Positions 11,127-22,014 of a stretch of DNA of 64,000 nt are shown here, piece after piece (within the stretch, counting starts at the first letter, position 1; each line of letters begins with the position of its first letter). Under the pieces are notes generated by a model. It saw only the letters and a program-made list of their open reading frames with translations, had not been told where the DNA came from and did not search any database. Source of the stretch: Rutpela maculata (taxonomy: Eukaryota; Arthropoda; Insecta; Coleoptera; Cerambycidae); contig OW386285.2 in the NCBI GenBank assembly GCA_936432065.2, forward strand, positions 39,611,920 to 39,675,919. Reading direction: 5' to 3'. Position numbers and translations under genes: made by a program.

Positions 11127-11960
11127 GTAATATCGACGTATACATATTTTTCAGATTGATGATGTTTCTGCTGAAAATAATATTATATTTTTAACTTAAA
11201 ATGATGCCAGTCAAACAGGTGTTTATAAAAAGCCATACTTGTTATTTATTGAAGCAAACTGTTTAAAAACTCATAGTTAAAATTAATTATACCGCACAAT
11301 AATATATTGAATGTTAGTTGTAGTACATGCAGGACCGGATTAAGGACTGACGCGCCCCTAGGCTAATCATGGATTTGCGCCCTCTTATTCATAATGGAAG
11401 AATATTAATTAGCGGGAAGGTAAAATCTGAAGAAAATATTTTTTTGTCCAGATTCAAAATTGACGAGCGGGGGGCGGAGATATATGAAAAAAAATGTTTG
11501 TCCCAGTTTCAAAATTGATGGGGGGGACAAATCTAAAAAAAAATTTTTAACCAACTAACCGAAATTATTTTTCATTTTTCTCAAAAACGAAAATATATAT
11601 TTTTTTTAATAAACAGAGAGTTCAAAGAACTCGCGACGCCCCTCATGCCTTGCACGCGGCCCTTCAGGCTATAGCCTAGTTAGCCTTATGGATAACCCAT
11701 CCCTGGTGGCCAGCGGCTACAATAAAAGGCAGCGGCATTACTATAGGAGTGGAAATATATAATATCTATCTCTTTCCGTTCCTATTTTCCTATAAATAAT
11801 CCTGTAAAATATTGAAATAGTTGAAAAGGAATATATAAGAGAGGTATACATTTCCTTAATTGGCACAAAAGTTGAGCTGGCGCATGCCGGTCAAATTGCA
11901 GCGTTCTTTGCTTCCGCGTTTTCGGACGAACAATGAGACCGACGCAGAAGTTATAAAAAG

Positions 11961-12120
11961 GATCCAACCAACCAACCTTCTCGGTACACTTTGAAAATTG
12001 CCATGACAACTCGTAAAAGTGAGCTGGTAAGTGAGCTACCGACAATGTTAGCTCCCGCAGACCACCTCACTTTTACGAGTTCGCATGGCAATATTCAAAG
12101 TGTATCGAGGATGTCGGATC
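11961..12120. repeat. Hairpin MITE with CTCGTAAAAGTGAG arms, copy 1
   Basis: Arms 11,961-12,023 and 12,066-12,120 are inverted and share GATCC, TCGGTACACTTTGAA, TTGCCAT and ACTCGTAAAAGTGAG. A relative sits at 39,192-39,330. It is non-coding. Confidence 0.8.
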
Positions 12121-12189
12121 GTCTATATAAAGTGCAGCGCAGGTCGGGTGTTTTTTTGTACTAATAGCACAACATTGTCCTATGGATAT

Positions 12190-13035
12190 CTGAAAGACGT
12201 CCTCGACAGACATACAGGTCATCCGATGGACGTTCGTCTTTGGCTCGAAGTACACCCGACGGACAGCAGAGGGACGTCCAAATGTCACAACTTTGAACAA
12301 TATTTGTATGTCCCAATTATTTTAACAGAAAAAAAAACCGGAATGAGTACCTAACTCACTTGACCACTAACCTTATTTACTAGTACTTACTTAAAGACTG
12401 TATAGTTGAAAGCACGGTGTGTTGAAAGTAGGTCTTAGACTAATATAGCTATTTATTTCAAAATGTAGAAAGTATTTGAATGTTTAATAAATGTTTAGTA
12501 CCAAATAATATCATAAATAATTTACAAAAAAAGGTTAAAATTAAATTATTAATTACAAATTACTATAAAAATAAACAAATTTTACAGAAATAACGGTCAA
12601 ATATAAACAAAAACATTGTAAAATTGAAAACCTAGTTTTTTTGTTTTTATATTAGATAGCTGCTGTCCCTATAGGGACCAAAAAGTGTGTATTTGCCGCA
12701 CATAAGAGGACGTCTGTTGCAGCACATATGTTGGACGTTCAGTGTGCCAGTGTGGTTTTCGCTGGTATGTATACATATCTCGGAAACGTTTTGGAGAGAA
12801 AGCGGTTTGGAGATATTATCATTTATTACAAAAATATAATATTTAAATTAACAGACACGAAAAGGACATCCATCTCCGGTCCCTATATGGGCATAAAATA
12901 TACATACATTCAGAGGACGTCCATTCCGTAAAATTTCAAAGTAAATCTGATGATAGTCGTCCGGTAAATATCCAATTTATGTCCATGGACGTCAGTACAT
13001 TAAATGGACATAAAACAGACGTCCGGCGGACATCG
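12190..13035. repeat. Region rich in GGACGTC motifs
   Basis: GGACGTC, AGACGTCC or GGACGTTC occur about nine times (near 12,198, 12,228, 12,272, 12,709, 12,733, 12,914, 12,985 and 13,018), along with a perfect palindrome GTCCCTATAGGGAC near 12,667. The clusters at 12,190-12,290 and 12,660-13,035 are separated by AT-rich DNA. The identity is unknown; it may be a decayed transposon with subterminal repeats. Confidence 0.45.
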
Positions 13036-13192
13036 TGTGCTAGTAGGGTATCTACGGGTTTAGGTAAACATTTCTTCGCTGAACTATACAATACAAAGGT
13101 AATAAATTCGACAATTTTATCAAAATGAAATAATTAAATAACAAATAAATAATTTTCTTGCATAAAAAAAAGTACCGACGTAGATATAATAA

Positions 13193-13293
13193 ACCGCAGA
13201 TTTAACAGGCACTCAAAAAATTTCGGCATCTTTGGCTTTGCGATGCAGCGTGTTTGACGCCGACATTATTTGAGTGCCTGTTAAATCTGCGGT
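13193..13293. repeat. 101-bp hairpin with 25-bp perfect arms
   Basis: Perfect inverted arms of 25 bp (13,193-13,217 and 13,269-13,293) begin ACCGCAGATTTAACAGG. The 51-bp loop has no coding potential. It is a small MITE nested in the hAT-like unit. Confidence 0.85.
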
Positions 13294-14614
13294 CAACTAT
13301 ATAAGGAAGGCCTCAGACTGTACCCGGAAGGAATACGGCAATAAAAACTTCAGATATGGATAATCACTTTAAACGTATGAACAGGACTCTACTTAAAATT
13401 ATATCGCATTTTCTACTTCATATTATTTACTTCTCTCTGATATCTCTGAAAATTAAATATAAGTAAATGAATAGTTAGGTATTTTGGTATTCATGCTTCT
13501 TAATATGGATATAATTATAAAATGTAACCAAAATAGTTACATAGAATAGGTATACATAGGCTTATACAAATGTATTAATTTCAACGTAGATAAGACGGCG
13601 GCGGGTACAAAAGCTCTTTATGCTTGTCTTTCCTTAAACAAACAATTTTTGACGCTCATTATCCCAACTCGATTTTGTGGCTATTTTTTCGCCATCCCTT
13701 ATATATACGACGCTACAATACATTTTATTTTCCAAAGGTCAATGGTAAACAGTAAATGATCATCAGGAGATAAAATTAATTAGTTTTGAGTTGCCGATGC
13801 GCCCCCTCGCGCTTCGGCGCCCCTAGGCTATAGCCTATTTAGCCTTGTGGATAATCCGGCCCTGAGTACATGTATAAAGAAATGAACAAGTCTGTTCTAA
13901 CTTGTTCAGATTTAGATCAATGATACATGAATGGAACGAATGATTTCTTTGAAAGTTATCTGCTGAATACCTAAAATAATATTTTATAAAAATTATGATT
14001 TTTTGTAATTTCTCAATTTGCTGCGACTTTTATGAAGGAGTATTTTTGTGTTGAGACAGAATTTGTTTTCATTACTGAAAATCCTCAAATATAGTTGCTT
14101 TTACTTGTGTACCTATCGACTGTACTATAAAAGACTCAAGTATAATTTGTTGCATTATTTTTATTTTTATATCGGTATCAGTTAAATATTTTAGACTAAG
14201 AGCTGGCCGCCGCGGAGGTACTACGATATTACCTCCGGCTGGAATTTTGAGAAGTGATTGGAGGGACCATCAGGAAGTGCCATCTGCAAAGATTTTGCTC
14301 AAAACCCCTGCAAAGGACAAGTCAGACGACTCAAAAATGAAAAAATTTTGCTCAAAAAATGATCATACCTCCAGCTGAAAATTTGCAAATTACCTGTTTG
14401 AAGGTCACAGATAACGTATGTAAATCGTCAGACGCCTAGGTCGCTGCCAAAGGGGTATCAGACGCCCTCAAAGTTGTAATTTTTTTTTCAAAAATTTTTT
14501 TTCCTTACCTCCGTCTGACGTTTTAACATATTGCAGCCCGCCTGAGGAGTATACTTTTTTTTCGAAAATTTATTTTGGTTACCTCCATCTGACGTTTTTA
14601 CATATTATCCTAGA

Positions 14615-14937
14615 GACAATTTTAAATACATATGTGCTTGTTCCACTTATAACGCGAACGTGAAATGTAGTGTCTAGGAATCTACGTATCACTATTGCGT
14701 TATGAGCAGGACAACCATCCTGCTGGTACCAAATCTCTTCGAGGTCAATGCCCAAAGTTCGAACCGCCGAAATAATTTGTTCACGTAACAAATTCAAATA
14801 TTTTTGTGCTGTAAGGTTGCCGTCGATAAAAAAGGGGCCAACTGTTGAATTACCTAAAATTCCAGCCCACACATTGACTTTCTGTGGGTACTGAGTTCGG
14901 TATGGCATTCTCAAATATTTATTTTCCCAGACCAATA
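14615..14937 (-). pseudogene. Tc1/mariner-type transposase, C-terminal catalytic part (broken)
   Basis: Minus-strand reading gives VWENKYLRMPYR, then VNVWAGILGN, GPFFIDGNLTAQKY and WYQQDGCPAHNA. This is the core of a Tc1/mariner (IS630-type) DDE/D transposase, and the QQDGCPAH motif carries the second catalytic Asp (codon near 14,717-14,719). The frame runs into the TIR of the host element soon after RRFLDTTF, so the third acidic residue and the C-terminus are missing. The upstream half lies at 17,280-17,557; the two halves are separated by element X1. A one-base shift exists at the junction. The gene is non-functional. Confidence 0.85.
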
Positions 14938-14943
14938 TTAGTA

Positions 14944-17293
14944 CAGTGAATGAAGGTAAAAATCAACTATTACCTCCGATTTCGGTGAACCTCCATCGAT
15001 TTGCATGAAAATTTGGGATTGAGTATATTTTACCCTCAACTTCAAAAGTGACATATGCTCGACTTGCGCTTTTTGCATTTTAGGGGTGAAATCCAACCCT
15101 TTTTTTAAAAATGGGAAAAAATGCAGATTTAAGCATTCTGGCGTAAGTAATCTCGTTTAATTAGATAAAATAAATATTTTTCAACACTTATATGCATGAT
15201 TTATGATTTTAATTAATTTTTCAACCCTTTTAGCAACCACCCCTTAAATCGAAAATCATGAAAAAATCATTTTTTGTATTTCTGAAATATGAAATCGCAT
15301 ATTAACATTACACAAACGGTTTGTTTAATGTTTATGATATAATTTTTGGTTGACTGTGAAATTTCAAAACCACCCCCTTAATGCAGAATCATTGAAAAAA
15401 TTGGTTTCAAGAAACTTTAATCATTTGAATAATACATTACTGAATTGAAATCTCATTTACTGAGTATTAAAGTAATTATTTATTTATTGCGAAATTTTCC
15501 ACCCTTAAAAACTACCACCTGTCATAAAAATAATGGAAATTTTTTTTTATCAGCTTTAATAGCTTTAATTATTTAGAATCTTTTTTATTACTTATGATAA
15601 ACTTTTTTAATATATTTCAAACTTTATTAATATTATTCTTTCCACATTCCCCAAACTACCCTTCGTGCACAAATTGATGAAAAAGCATAATTTAACGTTG
15701 AAAACAATTTTTTCAGTGCTTATGTGACCTATAAAAATTTAATTTATTAATTAAGAGGAAAATGTATTAAAATAAATATTAAAATATATGAAAAGTTTAT
15801 TCATTTTTTATTTAAATAATGTTTCATAAATTAATCAAATATTAATAGTACATTAAATTTAATTTTTCACTCTTCATCAGAGCTCTCTTCACCAACTTCT
15901 CCTTCTTCATAAATTGGAGGGCTATTTTGGCAATTGTCCCCACTGCATGATCCGCAGGTTGCATTGCAAAATAACCCTACTCTTCGACACCCGCAAGAAG
16001 CGCCGCACCCTTTTTTGCAGTTGCAAAAAATCATTTTTAACACGACACGACACGTCTACTTCTTACTATCTATCTTTTTTCCTATATATGCATACAAAAT
16101 CTCTGCTCAAAAAATTTTTCCAAGAAAATGTTATTGGTTTTTTTACAATAACTCCGTTAATTTTTATGATATCAGGTTCATCCAAAAACCATTTGAAAGG
16201 TAATTTCAAGGGCTATAAGATCGTATTAAATTTAATCTTTTAAAACCCTTATTATTTAAAAGATAAAAGGTTAAAGGGCCCCGGTTACATGGTTCTCGCA
16301 GTAAAATTTAGGCTTTAAACGTTTCTATCTCGGTTATTTTTTATCCTACAAAAATTTAAAAAAAACTAAAATCTTTGTTAAAAAAAAACTCAAATTTCGT
16401 TCTGTATTATTTTTTACGTATATCGAGTATTTTTGGAGTTATTATCAAAAGAAAATGAAATTTACAAAAATTTGAAAAATTCTGATTTTTTTAAATCATA
16501 TTTTTTTTCAAAAATATGCATTCTAAACTGATTAAAATTTTTAAAATCATTACTTATGCTAAAATAAAGAAAGTCTTATAGGGATTACTATAAATTTTAA
16601 TTTTTGTGGAAATGGCGTAGGTTTAATTTTTCACTTTTTCCTAAAAAATTCGAAAGGGTCCTCTTATTTTCATGATAACTTGTTTAACTTTGATGCTATC
16701 AACTTCTTCTACAGCTCATTTGATAGGTATTTCTGAGTACTTTGAAAAGTGTTGAGTAAGTATATTTTATAAAATGCATCGTTTTCCCGTTATTTAAGAT
16801 TGAATACTTAGATTTGAGTACTCGTCGAAAAAAAATATACTTTCAATTACCTATAGCTCACTTTGAATTAATATTAAAAGGTTTTTAAGAAAGGAATTTA
16901 TTCGCTTTTTTATTAGCTTCAATTTTGGTAATGACAACTTTTTTGTAAAAACTTATAGTTTTTGAGTTATTTATGAAAAACCGCTTTAAAACATGCATTT
17001 TTTTCACGAAAAATCAAAATCTTTGATCTTTAATAACTCAAAAAAGTATTGATTTATTTTAATAACTTTATATAACAAATTTTGCTTAGAATTGGTCCCT
17101 CTATCGATTCCTGGGGTTATTTTTCATAAAATAATTTCCACCCCCGAGAAGGGGTGGCATCCACCCCCAGGATAAAAGCGCAAGTTGGCACTATGTCACT
17201 TTTGTTTCTTGAGGTATCCTCTAACTACTCACAAATTTTCATGAAAATCGATGGATGTTCAACGAAATCGGAGGTGAAAACCTTCAGTGACTG
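14944..17293. mobile_element. X1: TIR element in the transposase, TA target duplication
   Basis: The ends read CAGTGAATGAAGGT on the left and ACCTTCAGTGACTG on the right, each flanked by TA (14,942-14,943 and 17,294-17,295). Inverted similarity extends about 150-180 bp inward, through CCTCCGATTTCG, AAAAGTGACATA and ACTTGCGCTTTT. It split a mariner-type transposase gene, whose reading nearly resumes on the other side. The only coding trace is a Cys-rich C-terminus on the minus strand (15,867-16,034), with its stop 923 bp from the left end. The rest is AT-rich and non-coding. Confidence 0.85.
15867..16034 (-). pseudogene. Cys-rich C-terminal tail of a transposon-associated protein (X1)
   Basis: A 55-codon minus-strand frame ends in TGA. 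It starts MIFCNCKKGCGASCGC, continues RRVGLFCNATCGSCSG and NCQNSPP, and ends in the acidic EESSDEE. Eleven cysteines in a CxC..GC..CxC..GL.C...C..C.G..C pattern suggest metal binding. The frame extends a few residues upstream (VVLK) before a stop, so only the C-terminus remains. The pattern resembles the end of uncharacterised proteins I have seen in arthropod and cnidarian genomes, but I cannot name the family. Related tails occur at 43,913-44,297 and 59,478-59,722. Confidence 0.6.
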
Positions 17294-17557
17294 TACTATA
17301 TCTAGTAACGGATGAATTGTGACGACCATGCAGCAAAAATGAACTTTCGTCAGTAAATAAAATATTTTTAATGAAAGTTTCATTTTCGTTCGCCTTTTCC
17401 ATCATGGTCTCACAGAATTCCATACGTCGTATAAAGTCATCGGGAAAAATTTCTTGTGTGACGGCAACTTTATAACAATGATATTTGTTACGTTTTAAAA
17501 TTGCCCGAACCATGCGGTCAGGTACATCGAGCTCGGCAGAGATTTGCCTGCTGGAAC
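17280..17557 (-). pseudogene. Tc1/mariner-type transposase, N-terminal part (broken)
   Basis: The minus-strand frame begins with a helix-turn-helix-like segment, SSRQISAELDVPDRMV, continues RAILKRNKYHCYKV and DDFIRRMEFCE, and reaches FTDESSFLLHG. The Asp of FTDESS (codon 17,349-17,351) is the first catalytic acidic residue of the DDE/D triad. The reading is open from about 17,557 to the TA at 17,294-17,295, where X1 is inserted, and continues at 14,937. The N-terminal DNA-binding domain before SSRQ is absent, cut off against an acidic ORF of opposite orientation. It is a relic. Confidence 0.85.
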
Positions 17558-17562
17558 AGCCT

Positions 17563-17718
17563 CCGCAAAACTATACACATTTATTTCCCTCTGTTCCCAT
17601 TCGTGACGAATCCGATGAGAAGGAACTGTGGGACACCAACATCGATGAAGATGATTTTGATGATGAATTAAACCTCTCCGATGTGAACAGTGATATTGAT
17701 AATGATTCCGAAGATTAA
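17563..17718 (+). pseudogene. Acidic C-terminal tail, family unknown
   Basis: Plus-strand frame reading FPSVPIRDESDEKELWD, then DEDDFDDELNLSD and NSDIDNDSED before TAA. It begins where the oppositely oriented mariner fragment ends, so it is a truncated 3' end. The stop faces the right TIR of element A. An acid-rich ending also follows the Cys cluster in X1 and X2, so it may be the same kind of protein with the Cys part deleted. That link is inference. Confidence 0.35.
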
Positions 17719-18774
17719 AATGAAATAACTTTTTTTTTCTTAATTCAGTAATAATATTAGTATCTTTTTTCTTAAATAAATTTACAAAGCGAACAAAAAA
17801 AATCTATGGAATTTATTTAATAATCATCAACCACTTAATAATCATCGTTTACTTTCAGATATTCAGAATGTGTTAAATGAACTACTCATTGTACTAAGTA
17901 ATAGTATAACTACATTTTTCCTCTTTGATAAAAAATAATACTTGCTTGAAACCTCTTGCATATTGATTTTTGATAGTATAACAAGATCAACATTTTTATT
18001 TTTATTTTATTCACACGGAACATCCTTTACTTTTTATGTGTATGTGCTAGAAGCCTTTCCCTTGAATTGACTTTCTTTTATAGCGTATAAGTGACTCAAC
18101 CAGTATTTCATTAAATTTAAAAGATGTTGTACCAATATTCAGTAATTTAGACTGGAATTTCGCGATATTTCAAGGCGATTTTGCAGCGGTATTTTCGTCT
18201 GACGATTTACATATGTATTTAAAATTGTCTCTGGGATAATATGTAAAAACGTCAGACGGAGGTAAAGAAAATAAATTTTCGAAAAAAAAAGTATACCTCT
18301 CAGACGGGCTGGAACTTTGTGAACGTTGTAGGGGGACTTCGCAGTGGCATTTTCGTCTGACGATTTTAATTTGTGCTTAGAATGGTCTCTGTTGCAATAT
18401 GTTAAAACGTCAGACGGAGGTAAGGAAAAAAAAATTTTGAAAAAAAAATAACAAATTTGAGGGCGTCTGACACCCCTTTGGCAGCGACCTAGGCATCTGA
18501 CGATTTACATACGTTATCTGTGACCTTCAAACAGGTAATGTGCAAATTTTCAGCCGGAGGTATGATCATTTTTTGAGCAAAAATTTTTTCATTTTTGAGT
18601 CGTCTGACGTGTCCTTTGCAGGGGTTTTCAGCAAAATTCTTGCACATGGCACTTCCTGATGGTCTCCCCCAATCACTTCTCAAAATTCCAGCCGGAGGTA
18701 ATATCGTAGTACCTCCGCGGCCGCCAGCTCTCCGTCTATTTGGTAATAACGTCTAACAAATCGGGTGACTGAGA

Positions 18775-20048
18775 AATTTTATTTCATAGTATTTGGTGGC
18801 CTCTTTAAAAAATGGTTCGTTTAAGGAAAAATATTGTAACTTTCTTTGTGGCAACAGATTACTGAAGGTCTCTTTAAAATAATTTTGTTTGAAGTCAGGT
18901 AATGGGAGAAAGCCAAATTCTATGAAATGGCGGAGGATCCGGTGATACTTTAAACTGTTTTTTATTATCCCTCTTATAGGTTTTTCGAAACGAACACTCA
19001 ATTATCTCAAAACATGCAAAACAATGTTTATTGTAATACATTTAAAATTTGTCATGTAAATTTACAGGGATTGTCAAACAAATTAAGTCAAAAATATCGA
19101 TATTCCATCACCGAACACCATATTTAAGGTGATAACTTGGATTATTTCTACTTCTCAAGTTAAGGTATCGTTATGTATTTCTCGAGGTCCAACCATATTC
19201 ATGATGGATCACTCATATTGGTTAAGAATTCACTAAAATATACAAGTGTTGAAACCATTTATAGGGAGTTATCCGATAAATGCCACATTGAAATGTGTGC
19301 AGCAGCATGCTTTTACATAAACAATTTGAAATCTATTCTTATTGTAGCTTATAGACCCCCAAAAGGTGATATTAACAAATGTATAGAACTTTTAATGCGA
19401 GCGTTGTATATAGCAAACCGTTCTTATTCTTATGACTATACCGTACTATGTAATGATATGTATTGATATCAATAAATAATGTCTAGATACAAAGTTATTA
19501 AGTGATATACTGGATTCTTTTGGTCTTACCATAACAACCAAAGAACCGACACGAATATTTACAAATCTATGGTCGCACAACTTCTAGATCTGTATAGACT
19601 ATATGATGATAAATTATTTTCCTGACCTTGTAAAATGTGAAATTTGTAATTTATATTGCCAACCATTTTGCACATATAATTTATCTAATTATTCATATAG
19701 AAACAAATAATCAAAATATTCAGAAGGAAAATATTGCTGTCTATAATAAGTGAAACTCATCTGAAAATAGCATTGATCATTTCAATACTACGTTAAACCA
19801 AATTGACATGGAAACTCTAGATACAAGTAATTCTGATTCTTTTTTTATTAATACAATTTTGTGGTGTTTTGATTTAAGTTGTCCTGAAAATGTTTACAAT
19901 AATTGGGGCAACGCGGTGAAAATTTCAAAAAGGAATAGATAAATGACGAGATTATACAGCAAAATATTTGTTTAAAACAATTGTATTGGCTAATGACTAA
20001 TTTGAATAGCGTAGAAATAAAAAATAATTACATTGCAGAGAAAAAAAA
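18775..20048. repeat. Tandem duplication, copy 1 (1,274 bp)
   Basis: The interval is repeated directly and immediately at 20,049-21,322 with a constant 1,274-bp offset. I noted only one substitution by eye (19,194 versus 20,468). The boundary falls in an A-run at 20,041-20,050. The unit covers the LINE 5' flank, the endonuclease domain and the start of the linker to the reverse transcriptase. Confidence 0.9.
19025..19466 (+). pseudogene. LINE APE-type endonuclease domain, copy 1 (broken)
   Basis: The upstream frame gives KICHVNLQGLSNKLSQ-like residues, then ITEHH. After a frame change come YFSRSNHIHDGSLILVKN, RELSDKCHIEMCAA and LIVAYRPPKGDINKC. These match the N-terminal, Glu-containing and YRPP blocks of the apurinic-like endonuclease of non-LTR retrotransposons. 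The later GDFN-like motif is degraded to CNDMY before a stop. With the RT remnant at 21,595-21,985 it forms one decayed, Jockey/CR1-like LINE on the plus strand. Confidence 0.75.
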
Positions 20049-21322
20049 AATTTTATTTCATAGTATTTGGTGGCCTCTTTAAAAAATGGTTCGTTTAAGG
20101 AAAAATATTGTAACTTTCTTTGTGGCAACAGATTACTGAAGGTCTCTTTAAAATAATTTTGTTTGAAGTCAGGTAATGGGAGAAAGCCAAATTCTATGAA
20201 ATGGCGGAGGATCCGGTGATACTTTAAACTGTTTTTTATTATCCCTCTTATAGGTTTTTCGAAACGAACACTCAATTATCTCAAAACATGCAAAACAATG
20301 TTTATTGTAATACATTTAAAATTTGTCATGTAAATTTACAGGGATTGTCAAACAAATTAAGTCAAAAATATCGATATTCCATCACCGAACACCATATTTA
20401 AGGTGATAACTTGGATTATTTCTACTTCTCAAGTTAAGGTATCGTTATGTATTTCTCGAGGTCCAAACATATTCATGATGGATCACTCATATTGGTTAAG
20501 AATTCACTAAAATATACAAGTGTTGAAACCATTTATAGGGAGTTATCCGATAAATGCCACATTGAAATGTGTGCAGCAGCATGCTTTTACATAAACAATT
20601 TGAAATCTATTCTTATTGTAGCTTATAGACCCCCAAAAGGTGATATTAACAAATGTATAGAACTTTTAATGCGAGCGTTGTATATAGCAAACCGTTCTTA
20701 TTCTTATGACTATACCGTACTATGTAATGATATGTATTGATATCAATAAATAATGTCTAGATACAAAGTTATTAAGTGATATACTGGATTCTTTTGGTCT
20801 TACCATAACAACCAAAGAACCGACACGAATATTTACAAATCTATGGTCGCACAACTTCTAGATCTGTATAGACTATATGATGATAAATTATTTTCCTGAC
20901 CTTGTAAAATGTGAAATTTGTAATTTATATTGCCAACCATTTTGCACATATAATTTATCTAATTATTCATATAGAAACAAATAATCAAAATATTCAGAAG
21001 GAAAATATTGCTGTCTATAATAAGTGAAACTCATCTGAAAATAGCATTGATCATTTCAATACTACGTTAAACCAAATTGACATGGAAACTCTAGATACAA
21101 GTAATTCTGATTCTTTTTTTATTAATACAATTTTGTGGTGTTTTGATTTAAGTTGTCCTGAAAATGTTTACAATAATTGGGGCAACGCGGTGAAAATTTC
21201 AAAAAGGAATAGATAAATGACGAGATTATACAGCAAAATATTTGTTTAAAACAATTGTATTGGCTAATGACTAATTTGAATAGCGTAGAAATAAAAAATA
21301 ATTACATTGCAGAGAAAAAAAA
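20049..21322. repeat. Tandem duplication, copy 2 (1,274 bp)
   Basis: Second direct copy of the unit. It ends in an A-run at about 21,315-21,324, after which the LINE continues uniquely toward its reverse transcriptase region. Confidence 0.9.
20299..20740 (+). pseudogene. LINE APE-type endonuclease domain, copy 2 (broken)
   Basis: Duplicate of the endonuclease remnant at 19,025-19,466, created by the 1,274-bp tandem duplication. It differs by one residue (Lys for Asn after YFSRS). It carries the same frame changes and the same stop, so the LINE was already dead when the segment duplicated. Confidence 0.75.
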
Positions 21323-21594
21323 AATTCCTCAAAACAAAACACGTGAAATGTGGAAAATAGTGAACAGTAAACTAGTCAGATATGTTTGCTATATCAACAA
21401 TATTGTGTGGAATGTGCATAATACTAAATAATCTGAAAATAAAAAACTTGCAAATTTGTTTGCTACTACTTTTTCAACAGCCGCTCCTGAAAAAAAAATT
21501 ACCTCACATTTCGGGAAAAATTTCGTATTATCTTTTACACTTTCGAACTATAGGGAGACCTCAATATATGGTGGTCTGTTACTAAAACAGAGCC

Positions 21595-21985
21595 AAATGA
21601 AGTGATAGATGAGTTGAAATATAAAAAATCCGGTGGTTTTGATAGCCTCACGCTGCATATAATAAATAACATCAAAACGAATGTATTAATCCTGCTGGTA
21701 AACTTGATAAATAAATCACTGAATAGTGGCTGCTTCCCAGATGCGTTGAAATTGGCTATTGTTACATTTGTATATAAAAAGGGGCGATCCTGAAGATATT
21801 GACAACTATCGTCAAATATCAGTTCTGAGTATAATCACCAAAGAGTTGTATACAATCGATTATGCTATTAGGCGTAAAAAAATAAAATGCTCACTGCGCC
21901 ACAACATGGTTTCAGATCGGAGAAGTCTGTTGAGACAGCATCTTGTCATTTATTAAAATGTATGTACTCAACTTCGGTGTTCCTA
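21595..21985 (+). pseudogene. LINE reverse transcriptase, N-terminal part (broken)
   Basis: Three frames in succession give IDELKYKKSGGFDSL, DALKLAIVTFVYKKG, GDPEDIDNYRQISVLS and LTAPQHGFRSEKSVETA. These are the finger and early palm blocks of a non-LTR reverse transcriptase (K.GD....YRPIS and QHGFR). The catalytic YADD block is missing because the sequence stops at an (ATT)n tract followed by other LINE pieces. It probably belongs to the same element as the endonuclease remnants upstream. Confidence 0.8.
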
Positions 21986-21990
21986 ATTCC

Positions 21991-22014
21991 ATTATTATTA
22001 TTATTATTATTATT
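21991..22014. repeat. (ATT)n microsatellite 1
   Basis: Uninterrupted ATT run that marks the 3' tail of the minus-strand LINE piece to its right. Confidence 0.9.

Larger units (their letters stand above)
11330..13864. mobile_element. hAT-like element with perfect 8-bp target duplication
   Basis: The ends read CAGGACCGGATTAAGG on the left and ATAATCCGGCCCTG on the right, so the inverse right end is CAGGGCCGGATTAT. The element is flanked on both sides by AGTACATG (11,322-11,329 and 13,865-13,872). An 8-bp duplication and CAGGG termini are hallmarks of the hAT superfamily. No transposase is present. A second, internal right-end-like sequence lies at 11,670-11,705 (GGCTATAGCCTAGTTAGCC then CCCTG), so the unit looks like two short hAT MITEs flanking about 2.1 kb of passenger DNA. 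That passenger holds two hairpins and a GACGTC-rich region. Confidence 0.85.
14199..18731. mobile_element. 4.5-kb TIR element A containing a mariner-type transposase
   Basis: Long inverted repeats, 14,199-14,636 and 18,209-18,731, start AGAGCTGGC and end GCCAGCTCT. Each contains several copies of CGTCTGACG or its inverse. Inside are a minus-strand mariner-type transposase split by element X1, and on the plus strand an acidic C-terminal tail (17,563-17,718). No target duplication is clear. The transposase could belong to the shell or could be a separate insertion whose own ends are lost. Confidence 0.75.

Noticed and set aside
12085..12354. 89-codon plus-strand frame and its antisense partner
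   Set aside because: It overlaps a hairpin MITE and the GACGTC-rich region and has no domain; both strands being open reflects local composition.
18753..19001. 82-codon minus-strand frame, repeated at 19,997-20,275
   Set aside because: Antisense to the 5' part of a LINE. The repeat is due to the 1,274-bp duplication, not to conservation of a gene.
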